The notes under the pieces: generated by a model
Database searches by the model: none
What the model saw: the letters and a program-made list of their open reading frames with translations, nothing else
Told to the model about the DNA's origin: nothing
Shown: positions 1 through 11,500 of the stretch, piece after piece
How the letters are laid out: each line of letters opens with the position of its first letter
How positions within the stretch are numbered: the first letter of the stretch is position 1
Made by a program: the position numbers and the translations under genes
NCBI GenBank assembly: GCA_014529385.2
Contig: CM043942.1
Span: 63,583,184 to 63,647,183, forward strand
Source: Adiantum capillus-veneris
Taxonomy: Eukaryota > Streptophyta > Polypodiopsida > Polypodiales > Pteridaceae
Length of the DNA: 64,000 bases
Direction: 5' to 3'

Positions 1-842
1 CACTCATTAACATTGTAGCTTAATTGAATTCATTTCTCTTATGCATTAAGACGTAATTAAGGAGAAATTAATCCGTCAATAAGTCTCTACGAATTGGTTT
101 TTCCTCACACATATGCATAGGGTAAATCTGCATCATCTAATTGCTAGGAAATAGTTTAATCATACTTAATCCAATTCTCTGGTAATTCCAATAGTGAAAT
201 CCTAATTATTCTTGATCATGTAAGCCGAATAATTATCTTAGAGCCGGTTCCCATAGGATTATGTGCCATCCTTAATGATTGCTTTATGAAAGAAATCTAG
301 ACTCTCATATAGGAGGGATTAATTGATGTCACTAATCTACCCATTGGACTGTTATGATGCTTGTGAACCTTAGCTCTTTCTCCAAGCTAATCATTTAAAG
401 TAGTGAGAAATAGCCCCGGTTAAGAGGACGCGCTTCGGTGGTGCCCATGATCGCGAGGTAGGAACAAGCAATGTCAACGGGAAGGGAAAGGCTCCCATGG
501 AGGAACAAATACTGGCCATCTCACGGGCCATCGATGAAGAAGTGGAAGAGGTAGATCATATTTTTATTCAAGTTGTGTAAATTAACATTGCATACGCTAG
601 CTAGGAATGCTCATATCCCCAAACATGTTGGAGAAATCCGACGAAAGCCTCGGCATTGAAATCATTGTACGTTAAGTTCTAAAGTAGGAAGGTAATGTTT
701 GATGGGTATGCTGTTTGCAATAGGAAAGAATGTCTGCTAGGGAAAATTTAGCTCGGCATGTTCGTTTTATTTCCAATGTTGAATCAGTCCTGACCCCCCT
801 ACTGATCACAGGGGGCAGAGTTCCTGGTTAAGGGCTCTTGAA
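1..842. other. intergenic DNA, no gene recognised
   Basis: No reading frame with recognisable family features and no LTR ends, tRNA or splice-supported exon were found here. Part of it (about 420-560) is GC-richer than its surroundings and could be retroelement leader or decayed gag, but this cannot be supported from the sequence alone. Confidence 0.4.
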
Positions 843-926
843 TCCACGACTGCTGGTTAAGCGGTGGATACCCACGACTGCTGGTTAAGCGGTGGGAACC
901 CACGTCTGCTGGTTAAGCGGTGGGAA
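843..926. repeat. 28-bp tandem repeat, three units
   Basis: Three consecutive units share the core GACTGCTGGTTAAGCGGTGG with one or two changes per unit, at about 843-870, 871-898 and 899-926. A more degenerate fourth unit, ending in GCGGTGGACATA, follows to about 959. The arm CCAC and the end GGTGG of each unit can pair, so each repeat can fold into a small hairpin. Confidence 0.8.
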
Positions 927-959
927 TGTCCATGTCGTGCTTTCTATGCGGTGGACATA

Positions 960-1687
960 CCTAGTTGTATGGGCAACTAGGCGACAACGGGAGGAGTGAA
1001 CTCTCGCTGGAGGGAGGATGTTGTACCTCCAGAACATTGGAATTTTTATGAATAAGTTTGAGTAGAATTTTTACTAGAATTCTGTCTTGGTGTTGTTTGC
1101 AATACTGGTTGAAGGGCTGTTTTAACGAACCATGTGATTCGGAATTAAACAAGGAATATCTATGTTGAACAACCTTTGTGGTAGTAATTAGGTCACACGA
1201 GGAAGTGTGACTGTGGGGGTGGAAAGTGGGGGCTTGGCTCGGGTTGCCAATGCCTACGAGATGGGTGGTCCCGATTGGTCGGGAACTCTCTGTCCCATTG
1301 TGCTTACTTCGATATTAGTAATACTCATTGCCCCTAGAGAGGTGAAATCTCAAGTGTACGTGCCTCTGAAACATGGGAAAAAAGGCACTTGGGGTTTCTC
1401 TCCTCTTGGAAGGTGGGTCTTAGGATCGCTAGATAGTTAAGTACGCTTCCCCTGCGAGGTGGAGCTAGATCTCGTTGCTAGTAGGCTCGAACTCGACTCA
1501 CTTTGTGATGAGAGATCGTCCGTTAGTTGAACCCTGAACCATTTTGTTTGCTTCCGCTATAGATCTAGTGGCCACCAGGTTTACCATCAGGTCCGTTGTT
1601 TGATACGACGGGGTGGGGACCTCACACTCTCTATGCTCTGATTGTGTCTTGTGTCTACAGGCTGTCTCCCAATTGTATCCACTAATG
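960..1687. other. non-coding, possible 3' flank of the gypsy pol remnant
   Basis: No supported gene. If the adjoining gypsy remnant kept its 3' end, its 3' UTR and LTR would lie here on the minus strand, but no convincing TG..CA LTR or polypurine tract was found, and the sequence does not match the gypsy-A LTR at 26283-27054 by eye. Confidence 0.4.
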
Positions 1688-2135
1688 TGAGGCATAGATT
1701 GCCAAGTCCTCCTCCTCCATCCACTTTGCATCCAATGCGGGATAGTTCTTGAATTTAACCAAGAACCACCTTATCGCTTTACCTTTTATCTTTCAATCTT
1801 ATATGCCAGTATCTGTTCTGGAACGAGTATCTCCTTGCTTTCCTCCACTTTGGGTTGCTCATTTGGCTCCCCACCATTGGGCACATCACCTTTAAAAGGC
1901 TTCAAGAGACTCACATGAAAAGCATTGTGAATTCTCCAAGTATCGGGCAACTTCAGTCTAAAGGAGACATCATTTATCTTTTCTTTTATATGGAAAGGTG
2001 CATAGTATCTCATGCTAAGATTTGGAAAAAGCCGCTTCTTTACCTTTTTCTTTCTCAGGCGTGCCTTCTCAAAATGTAAGAGCACCAATCGTTCTCCTTG
2101 AGTGTGGCCCCATAGGTCTCACACCGTCACATGGA
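1688..2135 (-). pseudogene. Ty3/gypsy pol C-terminus: integrase tail plus chromodomain-like end
   Basis: This is the end of a chromovirus-type Ty3/gypsy polyprotein. The minus strand reads [13 protein letters not shown], then [20 protein letters not shown] and [15 protein letters not shown], the standard integrase C-terminal block that binds DNA non-specifically. It continues through [10 protein letters not shown] to a frame-shifted FLVKFKNYP with LDAKWMEEEDL, which matches the chromodomain-like tail that guides such elements to chromatin. A stop inside the PEQIL-chromodomain linker and a frame change split the reading, so it is a pseudogene. Everything upstream (gag, PR, RT, RH, integrase core) is missing here. 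It may be the far end of the gypsy-A copy whose RT stops at 23395, separated by later insertions, but no overlap proves this. Confidence 0.8.
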
Positions 2136-2154
2136 GCGTGGCTTCAATATCACC

Positions 2155-2255
2155 ACTCTTCTATCTTGGTAAAAAGAAATCTTACCTTTTTCCCTTGCCG
2201 CTTTAATCTCTGGCATTACCTCTTGCATATGGGCGACCTGTGAGAGGGTAAGGTC
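2155..2255 (-). pseudogene. LINE ORF1-like protein, 3' half split off by copia-2
   Basis: Reading leftward from the copia-2 target duplication, the minus strand continues the frame left open at 14939. It gives LSQVAHMQEVMPEIKAA, then a basic REKGK and an FYQDRRVVIL end before a stop. This is the C-terminal block commonly seen in plant LINE ORF1 (RNA-binding, RRM-type) proteins. The two halves are separated only by copia-2 and its AGGTC duplication, so the gene was continuous before that insertion. Immediately downstream the sequence runs into a gypsy pol fragment instead of a LINE ORF2, so the LINE was already incomplete or fused to gypsy debris. Confidence 0.65.
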
Positions 2256-2453
2256 TGTTGTGCGCGTGTACGGAGTGTGTGCAAGAGAGGGGAAGAAGAG
2301 AATGGGAAAGGGGGTGATGCACAGACAGCCTGTGTTGGGTTAGTGGAGAAGAAGGAGAAGTGTCAACCCTCTCTCTTTTTCTCCCTATATTGATTAAGGG
2401 AAATCAAGTGTACAAGGGTGGTTTCCCACGGCCACCTGGCCTACACCCCAACA
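2256..2453 (-). repeat. copia-2 3' LTR (198 bp)
   Basis: On the minus strand it begins TGTTGGGGTGTAGGCC and ends GCGCACAACA. It matches 14741-14938 with about 7 transitions. It is bounded on the left by target duplication AGGTC and on the right by the polypurine tract. Confidence 0.95.
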
Positions 2454-2464
2454 ACCTCCCACTT
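2454..2464 (-). promoter_or_regulatory. copia-2 polypurine tract
   Basis: The minus strand reads AAGTGGGAGGT immediately before the 3' LTR, the plus-strand DNA priming site of the element. The same AAGTGGGAGGT motif precedes the 3' LTRs of copia-1 and copia-3, so the three copia elements share a lineage feature. Confidence 0.9.
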
Positions 2465-2536
2465 GAAGGTCATGGTGGCCAATAGTGGCGTTAGTATAGT
2501 TAGTCTATACAAAATTGATGAAGCATTCCCGAGGCT

Positions 2537-5500
2537 TCATCCTACACCCATAAGTTCCATACAATGTGTAAATCGCTTCGAGGCTAGGCTCTTTGTGAGA
2601 GCATCTGTGGGGTTGTCGTCAGTGTGAACTTTGACAAGCTCAATACGCTTGCCAGCCAATGCATCTCGTATGACATGGTATCTGACCTCTATGTGTTTCG
2701 ACTTTGAGTGAAACACTGGATTCTTTGCCAAAGCAATGGCACTCTAATTATCACAATGTAGTACTGGAACCTCGTGAATGCCCAAATCTCCCACTAGACG
2801 AGCCAACCATATGGCTTCCTTGCTGGCATCAGATGCAGCAACATATCTGCCTCAGTGGTAGATGAAGACGTGCAATCTTGGAGACACGATCTCCAAGAGA
2901 TAGCTGCTGCAGCAAACATGAACACATAGCCAGATGTGGATCTTCTACGATCCACGCAACCCGCATAATCCGCATCCGTGTAACCTACAATAGATGCATC
3001 ACTGTTTCCGAAGCGTAAACACTTGCTAGCTGTACCTTTCAAATATCTGAGGATTTTCTTCACTGCTTCCCAATGCTTCTTGCTAGGGTTTTCCATGTAC
3101 CTACTAACCACTCCCACTGCATGTGCAATGTCTGGTCTTGTGGCTACCATAGCATACATCAAACTGCCAACTGTTGAAGAATATGGTACTTTCGCCATTT
3201 CCTCTTTCTCAACCACTGTCTTGGGAGAGTCTTCCTTGCTAAGTTTGGAGTATGCTTGCATTCGGGTACTCAATGACTCCCCCCCCTGCATACTAAAACG
3301 TTGCAAGACTTTGTGAATGTACTTTTGTTGAGATAATTCAAGAATTCCACGTTGCCTGTCTCTTTTGATGTGCATACCAAGAAAGTGATTGGAATCTCCC
3401 AAATCCTTCATGGAAAACTGAGTGCTTAGCATCTTTTGCAACTGATTGATTTCATCAATTGATTTGCCTGCGATAAGCATATCATCTACATACAAGATCA
3501 AGATGATTAAAGAACCATCGTTCAACCTTTTTGTGTATAAGCAGTGATCCTCTTGACTTCTTATGTAACCCTGAGACTGCATGAATTTGTCGAATTTTTG
3601 AGACCATTGCCTTGAACCTTGCTTGAGGCCATAGAGTGCCTTTTTAAGTCTACAAACCAGTTTTGTCCTCGTTGGTTTTTGGGTTTCACATACGAATCCC
3701 TCTGGTTGTTTCATGTAGACATCTTCATCTAGATCCCCGTGAAGAAATACTGTGTTCACATCCATTTGGACAAGTTCCATGTCTTGGATAGCGACCAAGC
3801 CAAGCACGGTGCGAAGTGTAGTCATCTTGACTACTGGAGAGAAAATCTCATCAAAATCCACACCTTTTTGCTACTTGAAACCCTTGGCAACTAGACGAGC
3901 CTTGTATCTAGGCTTGGGATCTTCCGCTGTATACTTCTTCTTGTATATCCACCTGTAAGGTAAAGCATTTTTGCCTTTTGGTAATTCAACCAAATCCCAT
4001 GTCTCATTAGCCACAATCGAATTGTATTTTGATTGCATAGCCTAGTCCCACTTAACGCTATCCTCCATTTGTATAGCTTCTTTGTAGCAGGTTGGCTCTC
4101 CATTGTCAGTGACCAAAATGTGGTGTATACCCGGTTCAAACCGCTCGGGCGCACGTGATACTCTCTCAAAGCGTCTTAGTGCCTGACTGCTGGACTCTGC
4201 TCTCGCCGGAGCAATAGTAGTATCTTGCACTTGAGGAGTAGGTGCAACACTACTGAACTGAGTTAGTTCGGAGGCTACATCCTCAAAACAAACACGTCTG
4301 TACTCAACATCTTTGATGGGCTTCTTGTGCATTTTTGATTCATTGAAAATCACATGTGAGCTACGAATGACTTTGTTTGATTCTGGGTGCCAGAGACGAT
4401 ATCCCATCTCTCCGTTTGCACCATAGCCAATAAAGATGCATTTATGTGATCAGGGATCTAACTTTCGACGAAGTTCTTTGGGAACATGTGCATATGCCTC
4501 ACATCCAAATACACGTAAATGCTCATAGGTTGGCCTTTTGCCAGTCCATAATTCCTCTGGAATTTTGAAATTCAAAGGAGAACTAGGTGACCCGTTGATG
4601 ATGTGCACTGCTGTTAGAACAGCTTCCCCCCAAAACTCTGGAGTAAGCTCAGCCATAGACATCATAGAGACAACTCGCTCTTGAATCGTATGATTCATTC
4701 TTTCAGCTATCCCATTTTGTGCAGGTGTGTATGGAGCAGTAAACTGCCGCCGAATGCCTCTTCTATTGCAAAAATCCTTGAACTCTGTGGAGACGTATTC
4801 TCCACCATTGTCCGTGCGAAAAGCTTTGAGCTTTGTTCTTGATTTGTTCTCAACCATGGAGAGCAATTTTTGGAATGTCGAAAAGACTTCTTCCTTACGC
4901 TTAAGGAGATACACCCACACCTTTCTGGTAGAATCATCTATGAACGTGAGAAAGTAGTTTGCCCCCCCTAGAGTTTTATGTGGCATTGGACCACACAAAT
5001 CACTGTGCACCAAGTCTAGAGGTTCGCCTAGTTTCTTATTCAATGGCGAAGATGTCAATCTAGTCTGTTTGCCATATAGACAATGCTCACAGAATGGAAA
5101 GTCCGTGTAATCTAACACAGATAAGTAGACAAAATGCTGAAGTGTTTTCATTCCCTTTTGGCTAATGTGCCCTAGCCGGCTATGCCACAACTCAGGAGAC
5201 GGCAACTCGGCAACATAGATAGAGTGTTCGTCGACACCACTCGAAACAAACAAAGAGTACAGGGATCCGTTTTTATTGCCTTTCATCATGATAAGGTTGT
5301 TCTTGCGGATCATCCAAGAAAGATTACCAAAAGCTGTAGTGTAGCCAAGATCATCCAATTGCCCTATAGAAAGCAAGCTTTTTGTAAGCTTGGGCACATG
5401 TCTGACATTTTGCAGCACAAAAGTAGTGCCATTATGCATCTGAAGTTTCACATCACCAATGCCAATAATGTCAAGCTCATAGGAATCACCAAGCTTGACT

Positions 5501-6610
5501 ATTCCATGCATGGATGCATAAGAGGAAAACCACTCTCTATGCGGTGTGACATGAAAACTTGCACCAGAATCAAGGATCCAATTCTGTGCATAACCCTCAT
5601 CCTGTGCAACCAAAGCATCTGAAGTGAAAATGAGAACATCTGAGGCATCTGCTGTTACCTCGGCATGAATCTCTGCGGGCATAATGAGCATCACTGGAGG
5701 AGGAGCATCCTCTACTGCAGTGGTAGGTATGGGAGACTCAACAATATTGAGCTCCTCAATCTTTACTGTACTTTTGCCTTTAGCAAAATTATCCTTTTGC
5801 ATGTTTTTCTGATCTCTTAGGAAACTGCGACAATCCTGTTTGTAATCACCCTTCTTGTGGCAATAGTAACACTCGACATTTTTGGCATTGCGGTCCCTAT
5901 TGGTTCCTGTGTCTGCTAGGACTACGAGGATTCAGCTCCCTACTTTTGATTTTGTATTTGTTCCTGTCACGGCCTCTTGGCTTTGTTGAACTGCCAGCCA
6001 TATATGCATCTCTATGACTAGCATTATCGAGAGATTTACGACGAATCTCTTCAGTGAGGAACGCATCTGTGACAGCATTGAACTCTAACTTGCCATTCGG
6101 AGCTGAATTGCTAATGGCTGTGAAAAAGATATCCCATGAACTGGGTAGAGATCATAACAAGAAGATAGACTTGAGTTCATCATCAAACTCCTTAAAGCCC
6201 TGAAATGTCAGCTGACTGAACAAGGAGTTGAACTCATTTAAGTGACCAGAAACTGTGCTACCTTCTTTCATGTTGAGCTTCATAAGCTTTTTCATGAGAA
6301 AAACTTTGTTGGATGCACTTTTGCTCTCCCATCCTGAACATAAGCTATCCCAAAGTTCCTTGGTTGTTTTCTTCCCTATGATAGTGAAGAAGACTCACTC
6401 GGCTAGATGTAGACGTATCGTAGCCATGGCTTTTGCATCCAAAAGCTCCCATTGAGCTTGTGTATAATCATCATCCTCTGCGCACTCTTTCAACGGTTCT
6501 GAGAGGCCTTTGTTTATCAAAACATCTTTCATGCGCTCTTTCCACATGGTGAAGTTGCTGCCATCGAACTTCCGAATGAAATACTCCTCCTTTTTTGAAG
6601 AAGAAGCCAT
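2537..6610 (-). pseudogene. copia-2 gag-pol polyprotein, decayed
   Basis: Domains run in Ty1/copia order from 6610 leftward. Gag starts MASSSKKEEYFIRKFDGSNF. A zinc knuckle near 5860 reads CYYCHKKGDYKQDC, with Asp replacing the essential His. Protease WILDSGASFHV (about 5580) keeps its DSG. Integrase has the HHCC region around 5080-5190 and the DDE core with FIDD and RTDNGGEY (4800-4990). RT has LYVDDMLIAG (about 3500). RNase H ends at 2537 with the usual NPTDALTKSL tail. Breaks include stops at 4450-4452, 4042-4044 and 3871-3873, a gag stop near 6395 and a frameshift in RNase H near 2800-2840. Several stops look like CAG-to-TAG or TGG-to-stop transitions. The element cannot encode an active polyprotein. 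Confidence 0.92.
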
Positions 6611-7272
6611 CGCTGATAAGAGGGTTTGAGAGGTGCCAAACTATGGCGAGAAGCTGTAGAAATTTGGGCAGAGTAACCTTTGTAGCGGGAGTAAAATCTC
6701 AATCGAAATAGACTCAAAAGTGCCAACAATGGAAGTCACAACTCGCGGGAAGTAAATCCCGCAGAGTCTCCTTTGTATGAGGAGTCAAAACTCAACTCAA
6801 AATGCATATAAATGTGCCAACTGCACTAACTGGGCACCTGCTGCACAAAACAACTGCTATGTGAGTGCCAACTCGGCGTCAAAAGCATAAATAACCATCC
6901 AAATACATATCCTATGGCGAGGGTATCGTAAATGGGAACTCCAGCTACCTGTATCACCGAAAGTGTCTCAACATTCGAGCACACCCTAGCTCAAAGAAAA
7001 CCTCACGCTATCAACCCTCCAAAGGCTAATGCACACACAAAAGGACTAGCCACAGTCTCAGAAAGGGCTCTTCCGGTCCGAGTCTCAAAAACGGCTGGGA
7101 AAAACTGCCAAAATAGCCAAAAATGGCTCCACACGTAGTACAGTGGGCAGTGTCCGCAACTCAACATACATGAGTAAATCCGCACTCAAACAGGTGCCAA
7201 GAACTGCTGCATGCAGTGAAAGTGATCCCTGTGGGGATATCTGCTCTCAAAAGAGCTCAGTAGCACTAAGTG

Positions 7273-7464
7273 TGTTGGGGTATAAAGCCCAATGTGGTCG
7301 CCCAGGTAAGTGGGCGGGCCGCCAGGTATGTACACATATTCTTTTGTAAAAACCTAATAAGAACTCACTATGCTCTACACATTACAGTAGAGCGAGTTCA
7401 CCATATTGTCGTGCTCTTCTTCTCGCACTCTCTCTCGCGTCGCACTTCCGCTCGTACTCCTTCA
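7273..7464 (+). repeat. copia-1 5' LTR (192 bp)
   Basis: It begins TGTTGGGGTATAAAGCCC and ends GTACTCCTTCA. The GTATAAAGCC segment near the start overlaps a sequence that recurs in the copia-3 LTR. It differs from the 3' copy at two sites: T versus C in CACCATAT[T/C]GTCG, and C versus A near the end. Confidence 0.97.
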
Positions 7465-7466
7465 AC

Positions 7467-7478
7467 TGGTATCAGAGC
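7467..7478 (+). promoter_or_regulatory. copia-1 primer binding site (tRNA-iMet)
   Basis: TGGTATCAGAGC, complementary to the 3' end of plant initiator tRNA-Met, lies two bases after the 5' LTR. This is the minus-strand priming site of the element. Confidence 0.95.
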
Positions 7479-8549
7479 TCAGATCGAGGCTCGGGGCAGC
7501 ACTGCTGAGGCTAGAGTCACCAGCTCAGATTGGAGTGAAATTCGACAGGCAAAGACACGGCCCCAAATCCTGTGGGACAGACCAAAGGGCTAGGTGTTCT
7601 CAGAATTTCATTCTGAGGTCATCTCGGCCACCGTTCGGCTTCGACAAAGGTCTGCGCAGGCCATTTTCGACTACGTGGTTTCGGCGGGTGCAGATCCGAC
7701 TCTGCAAATTTGGGGTTTTCGGCCTACGACTGCAGGTGCTGAGGATATCGACACTCCCAGAGTGTTGATTTGTGGCTGTCTACACATCGAAGGACGGCTC
7801 ACAGTTCTTGGAGGCGTGTCACATATGACACGGGCGCATCTACACACAGACTGTAGGCGACATCCACTAGTTCATCAGGTAGCTTGTGTTTGGTGCTTGA
7901 TATTCCAGATTTCATCCTGACATTGCAGGTACTTCCACATGGGATGTATTGTCAGAGATGATGTATGTCTGTTGAGGGTTTGCTGGCTGTGAGTCACGCA
8001 GCAAACAACCGCCGCAGCGGTTACAACATGCAGTGGGAAATTTGTGGATGTATGACTTTGTGGGAAGTCTATGTACTGTCCGATTTACTGCAGCCTTTGT
8101 TGAGGGTCGAGTGAGGTTTTATTGAGCTAGGGGATTCTGGAATGTTGAGATCCTTTCGGTGATACAGGTCTTGGAGCGATCCCTCGAGCACCCTTAGATA
8201 GGCAGCTAGGATGTATTGACTGTGAGTTAGACAGTTGGGATTGCATCTTTGCTTTACTGCCGTTGAGGCATTGTCGCAGTCTATGCTTATAGGACAGTGA
8301 CAGGACAGTGAGAGACACTACAGGTGCAGGACAGGTTTACCCGCAGCTTACAGTGTCAGAGAGAGAGTGTTTTTTGGTCTGTTTTTGAGTACACAAGAGC
8401 CATTTTACAAAGGAGACTATGCCGAACTTTATGCAGAATCTGAAGCTTTCTTGGTTCATTTGACAGGTTGATATTGGTTCAGAGGTCAGTTTACAGGGGA
8501 AACTCTGCCGAACTTTTCCTAGGAAAGTAAACGACTGTGAAGCGTAGCT
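7479..8549 (+). other. copia-1 5' leader
   Basis: About 1.07 kb lies between the PBS and the gag start. Open frames exist in it but none resembles a known product, and it sits where copia elements carry untranslated, packaging-related RNA. I see no separate gene. Confidence 0.7.
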
Positions 8550-11500
8550 ATGGGTGGATCACACGACACTGCTCTTTACAATATCAAGAAGCTGGATGGA
8601 ACCAATTTCCCATTGTGGAAGAAGCAGATTTGGCACATGTTGGTACAAAAGAAGCAGATAAAACCTATAAAGCTCAAGGGGATAAAACCAAAAGATATGG
8701 ACGAAGATGAATGGAGCAAAATGGATGAATTGGCACTTTCTACCATTATGTTGACTTTGGCAGAAAGCGTTTACTTCAATGTAGCAGATGAGATGTCGGC
8801 TTATCAAGCATGGTTAAAGCTGAGTGATCTTTATGAGAAACAGAGTGCAGCTTCACAGGTATACTGGCTTAAGAATCTTGTTGACTTGAAGATGAAAGAA
8901 GGGACACCTATGTCCAATCATCTGAATGAATTCAACACAATCTACAGTCAGTTGTCAGCTCAAGGTGTCAAGTTTGATGAACCTGTTAGAGCTATGTTCC
9001 TGTTGATCACATTGCCGGAAAGTTGGGACACTTTTCGCACAGCTTTGAGTAATTCTGCACCTCCAGATGGTTTGAACATAGCAGGTGTAGAAGGAAGTCT
9101 GCTTACTAAAGAAACCAATAGAAAGACAATGGACAAAGGCAAAGGAACAGCCTTAGTTGTCAGGGGAAGGACCAAGGAAAAGTACAAAGGTGGAAAGAGG
9201 AATCAGTCTCGTAGCAAGTCCCGCAGTGATAAAGGCAAGAGTGACATAGAATGCTACCATTGTGGCAAGAAGGGTCACATGAAAAGAGACTGCAGAGAAT
9301 GGAAAGCAGAAAAAGGCAAAGAGAAAGCTGAAGACCATGGTGAGAAGAACAAGTCCTCAGTGAAGATTCAAGAAATAAATGTGACAAACACTATTGCAGA
9401 GGATGACAGTTTAGTGTCAGGAGACATCTACTTCTTGAAGAATACAATGGACTCAGCTCTTCTTACAACATCTGATGGAAATGCACTGCGTGACTGGATT
9501 ATAGACTCAGGGGCATCACTTCATTTGTCTCCAAACAAGGAGTGGTTTACCTCTTATGTGACCACTAAAGATCATGTTCGGCTAGGCAATGGGCAGACAT
9601 GTGAGATCTTAGGTGTTGGAGATGTTCAACAGCTGAAGAATGGCTCTTCTTTCACGCTGAAGAATGGCTCTTCAGAATGGCTCTTCTTTCACGCTGAAGA
9701 ATGTGAGACATGTTCCCGCAATTACAAAGAGCTTGATCAGCACAGGTTTACTTGATGATGCTGGCTACGTCACCACTTTTGGACAGAACATGTGGAAGAT
9801 ATCCAAGGGTTCTATGACAGTAGCACATGGAGTAAAGTCTGGAGGACTTTACATGATTTATGTATCAAATGTCTCTAAAAATGTAATCAATGTAACCGAG
9901 CAGCCGAACGTTTCTTTGTGGCATAGCCGGTTAGGACATATGTCCAAGAAGGGAATGGAAATCTTGTCTCGTTCTGGTTATTTGCCTGGCTTTTCATTTA
10001 ATGATTTTGAATTCTGTGAACATTGTCTGTATGGTAAGCAAACACAACAGCCACATAAGCATAGAAGCAGTAGAAGAGATACACAGTTGGCACTTGTTCA
10101 TAGTGATTTGTGTGGACCTATGCCGAACCTATCTCTAGGGGGAGCTTCTTACTTTATGACATTTATAGATGATTACTCGAGGAAAGTATGGGTTTACTTT
10201 CTCAAGCACAAGGATGAAGCGTTTAGTGTTTTCAAAACGTTTGTGATACTTGTGGAGAATCAGAGTGGCAAGAAGCTTAAATGCTTACGCACTGACAATG
10301 GTGGAGAGTATATTTCAAAGGCCTTTCAGGACTTTTGTGAGTCAAAAGGTATAAAATGTGAACTTACTGCTTCTTACAATCCTCCTCAAAATGGTGTTGC
10401 TGAGAGGATGAATAGGACCATACAAGAGAAGGTCAGAAGTATGTTGTCTAATGCACAGTTGCCAAATGGGTTTTGGGCTAAAGCTGTATCAACAGCTGTT
10501 CATCTTGTAAATAGATCTCCTAGCAAGGTTTTGCAGAAGGATTCAGTGCTAGAGATGGTATGGTCAGGCAAGGTTCCCTCATACAAGCATCTCAGAGTCT
10601 TTGGCTGTGAGGCATATACTCACGTTCCAAAGGAATTTAGGAACAAACTTGAGCCAAAGAGTAGAAAGTGCATCTTTCTAGGCTATGGTAATTCTCGTGA
10701 GATGGGGTACAGACTTTGGGATCCCGAATCCAGAAAGGTTATCCGCAGCAATGATGTTCACTTTAATGAAGCCAAATATCATTCTAAACCAGAGAAAGTT
10801 GAGGAGATTAGAAGAGTTGTCTTCCAAGAAGACGGACCTGCACGTGCAAGACAAAATGTCAGGGCTCAAGAGGAGCAAGGACAGGATAGATTGGAACCAC
10901 AGGTTGTGGCTGAGCCTGAGCCACCTATTGTGCGTAGATCTGGACGTGTCATGCGACCTCCTGATAGGTTTGTTCCATCTATGAACTATGTCATGTTGAC
11001 TGATTGCAATGAGCCTTCATGTTACAAGGAAGCAGTGCAAATGAAGGACTCCGGGAATTGGCAATTGGCCATGCAGTCAGAGATGACAGCTCTGCATAAA
11101 AACCAGACATGGAAGCTAGTTAAATTACCACGGGGCAAAAAGGCTCTACCTTGTAAATGGGTTTACAGGTATAAGATCACCGCTCACGATAGTCAGCCAA
11201 AGTACAAAGCAAGGCTTGTTGCCAAGGGCTTTAAGCAAGAACAAGGCATTGACTTTGATGAAGTCTTCTCTCCGGTGGTCAAGATGACTACATTGAGATG
11301 CTTTCTTGCATTGGTTGCCATATTAGATTTGGTGTTGCACCAAATGGATGTCAAGACAGCGTTCTTGCATGGTGATTTAGATGTGGAAATTTACATGCAG
11401 CAGCCAGAAGGGTTTGTTGAGAAAGGCAAGGAAGATTGGGTATGCTAGTTGTTAAAGAGTCTTTATGGCTTAAAACAATCACCGAGAGCATGGTACCATA

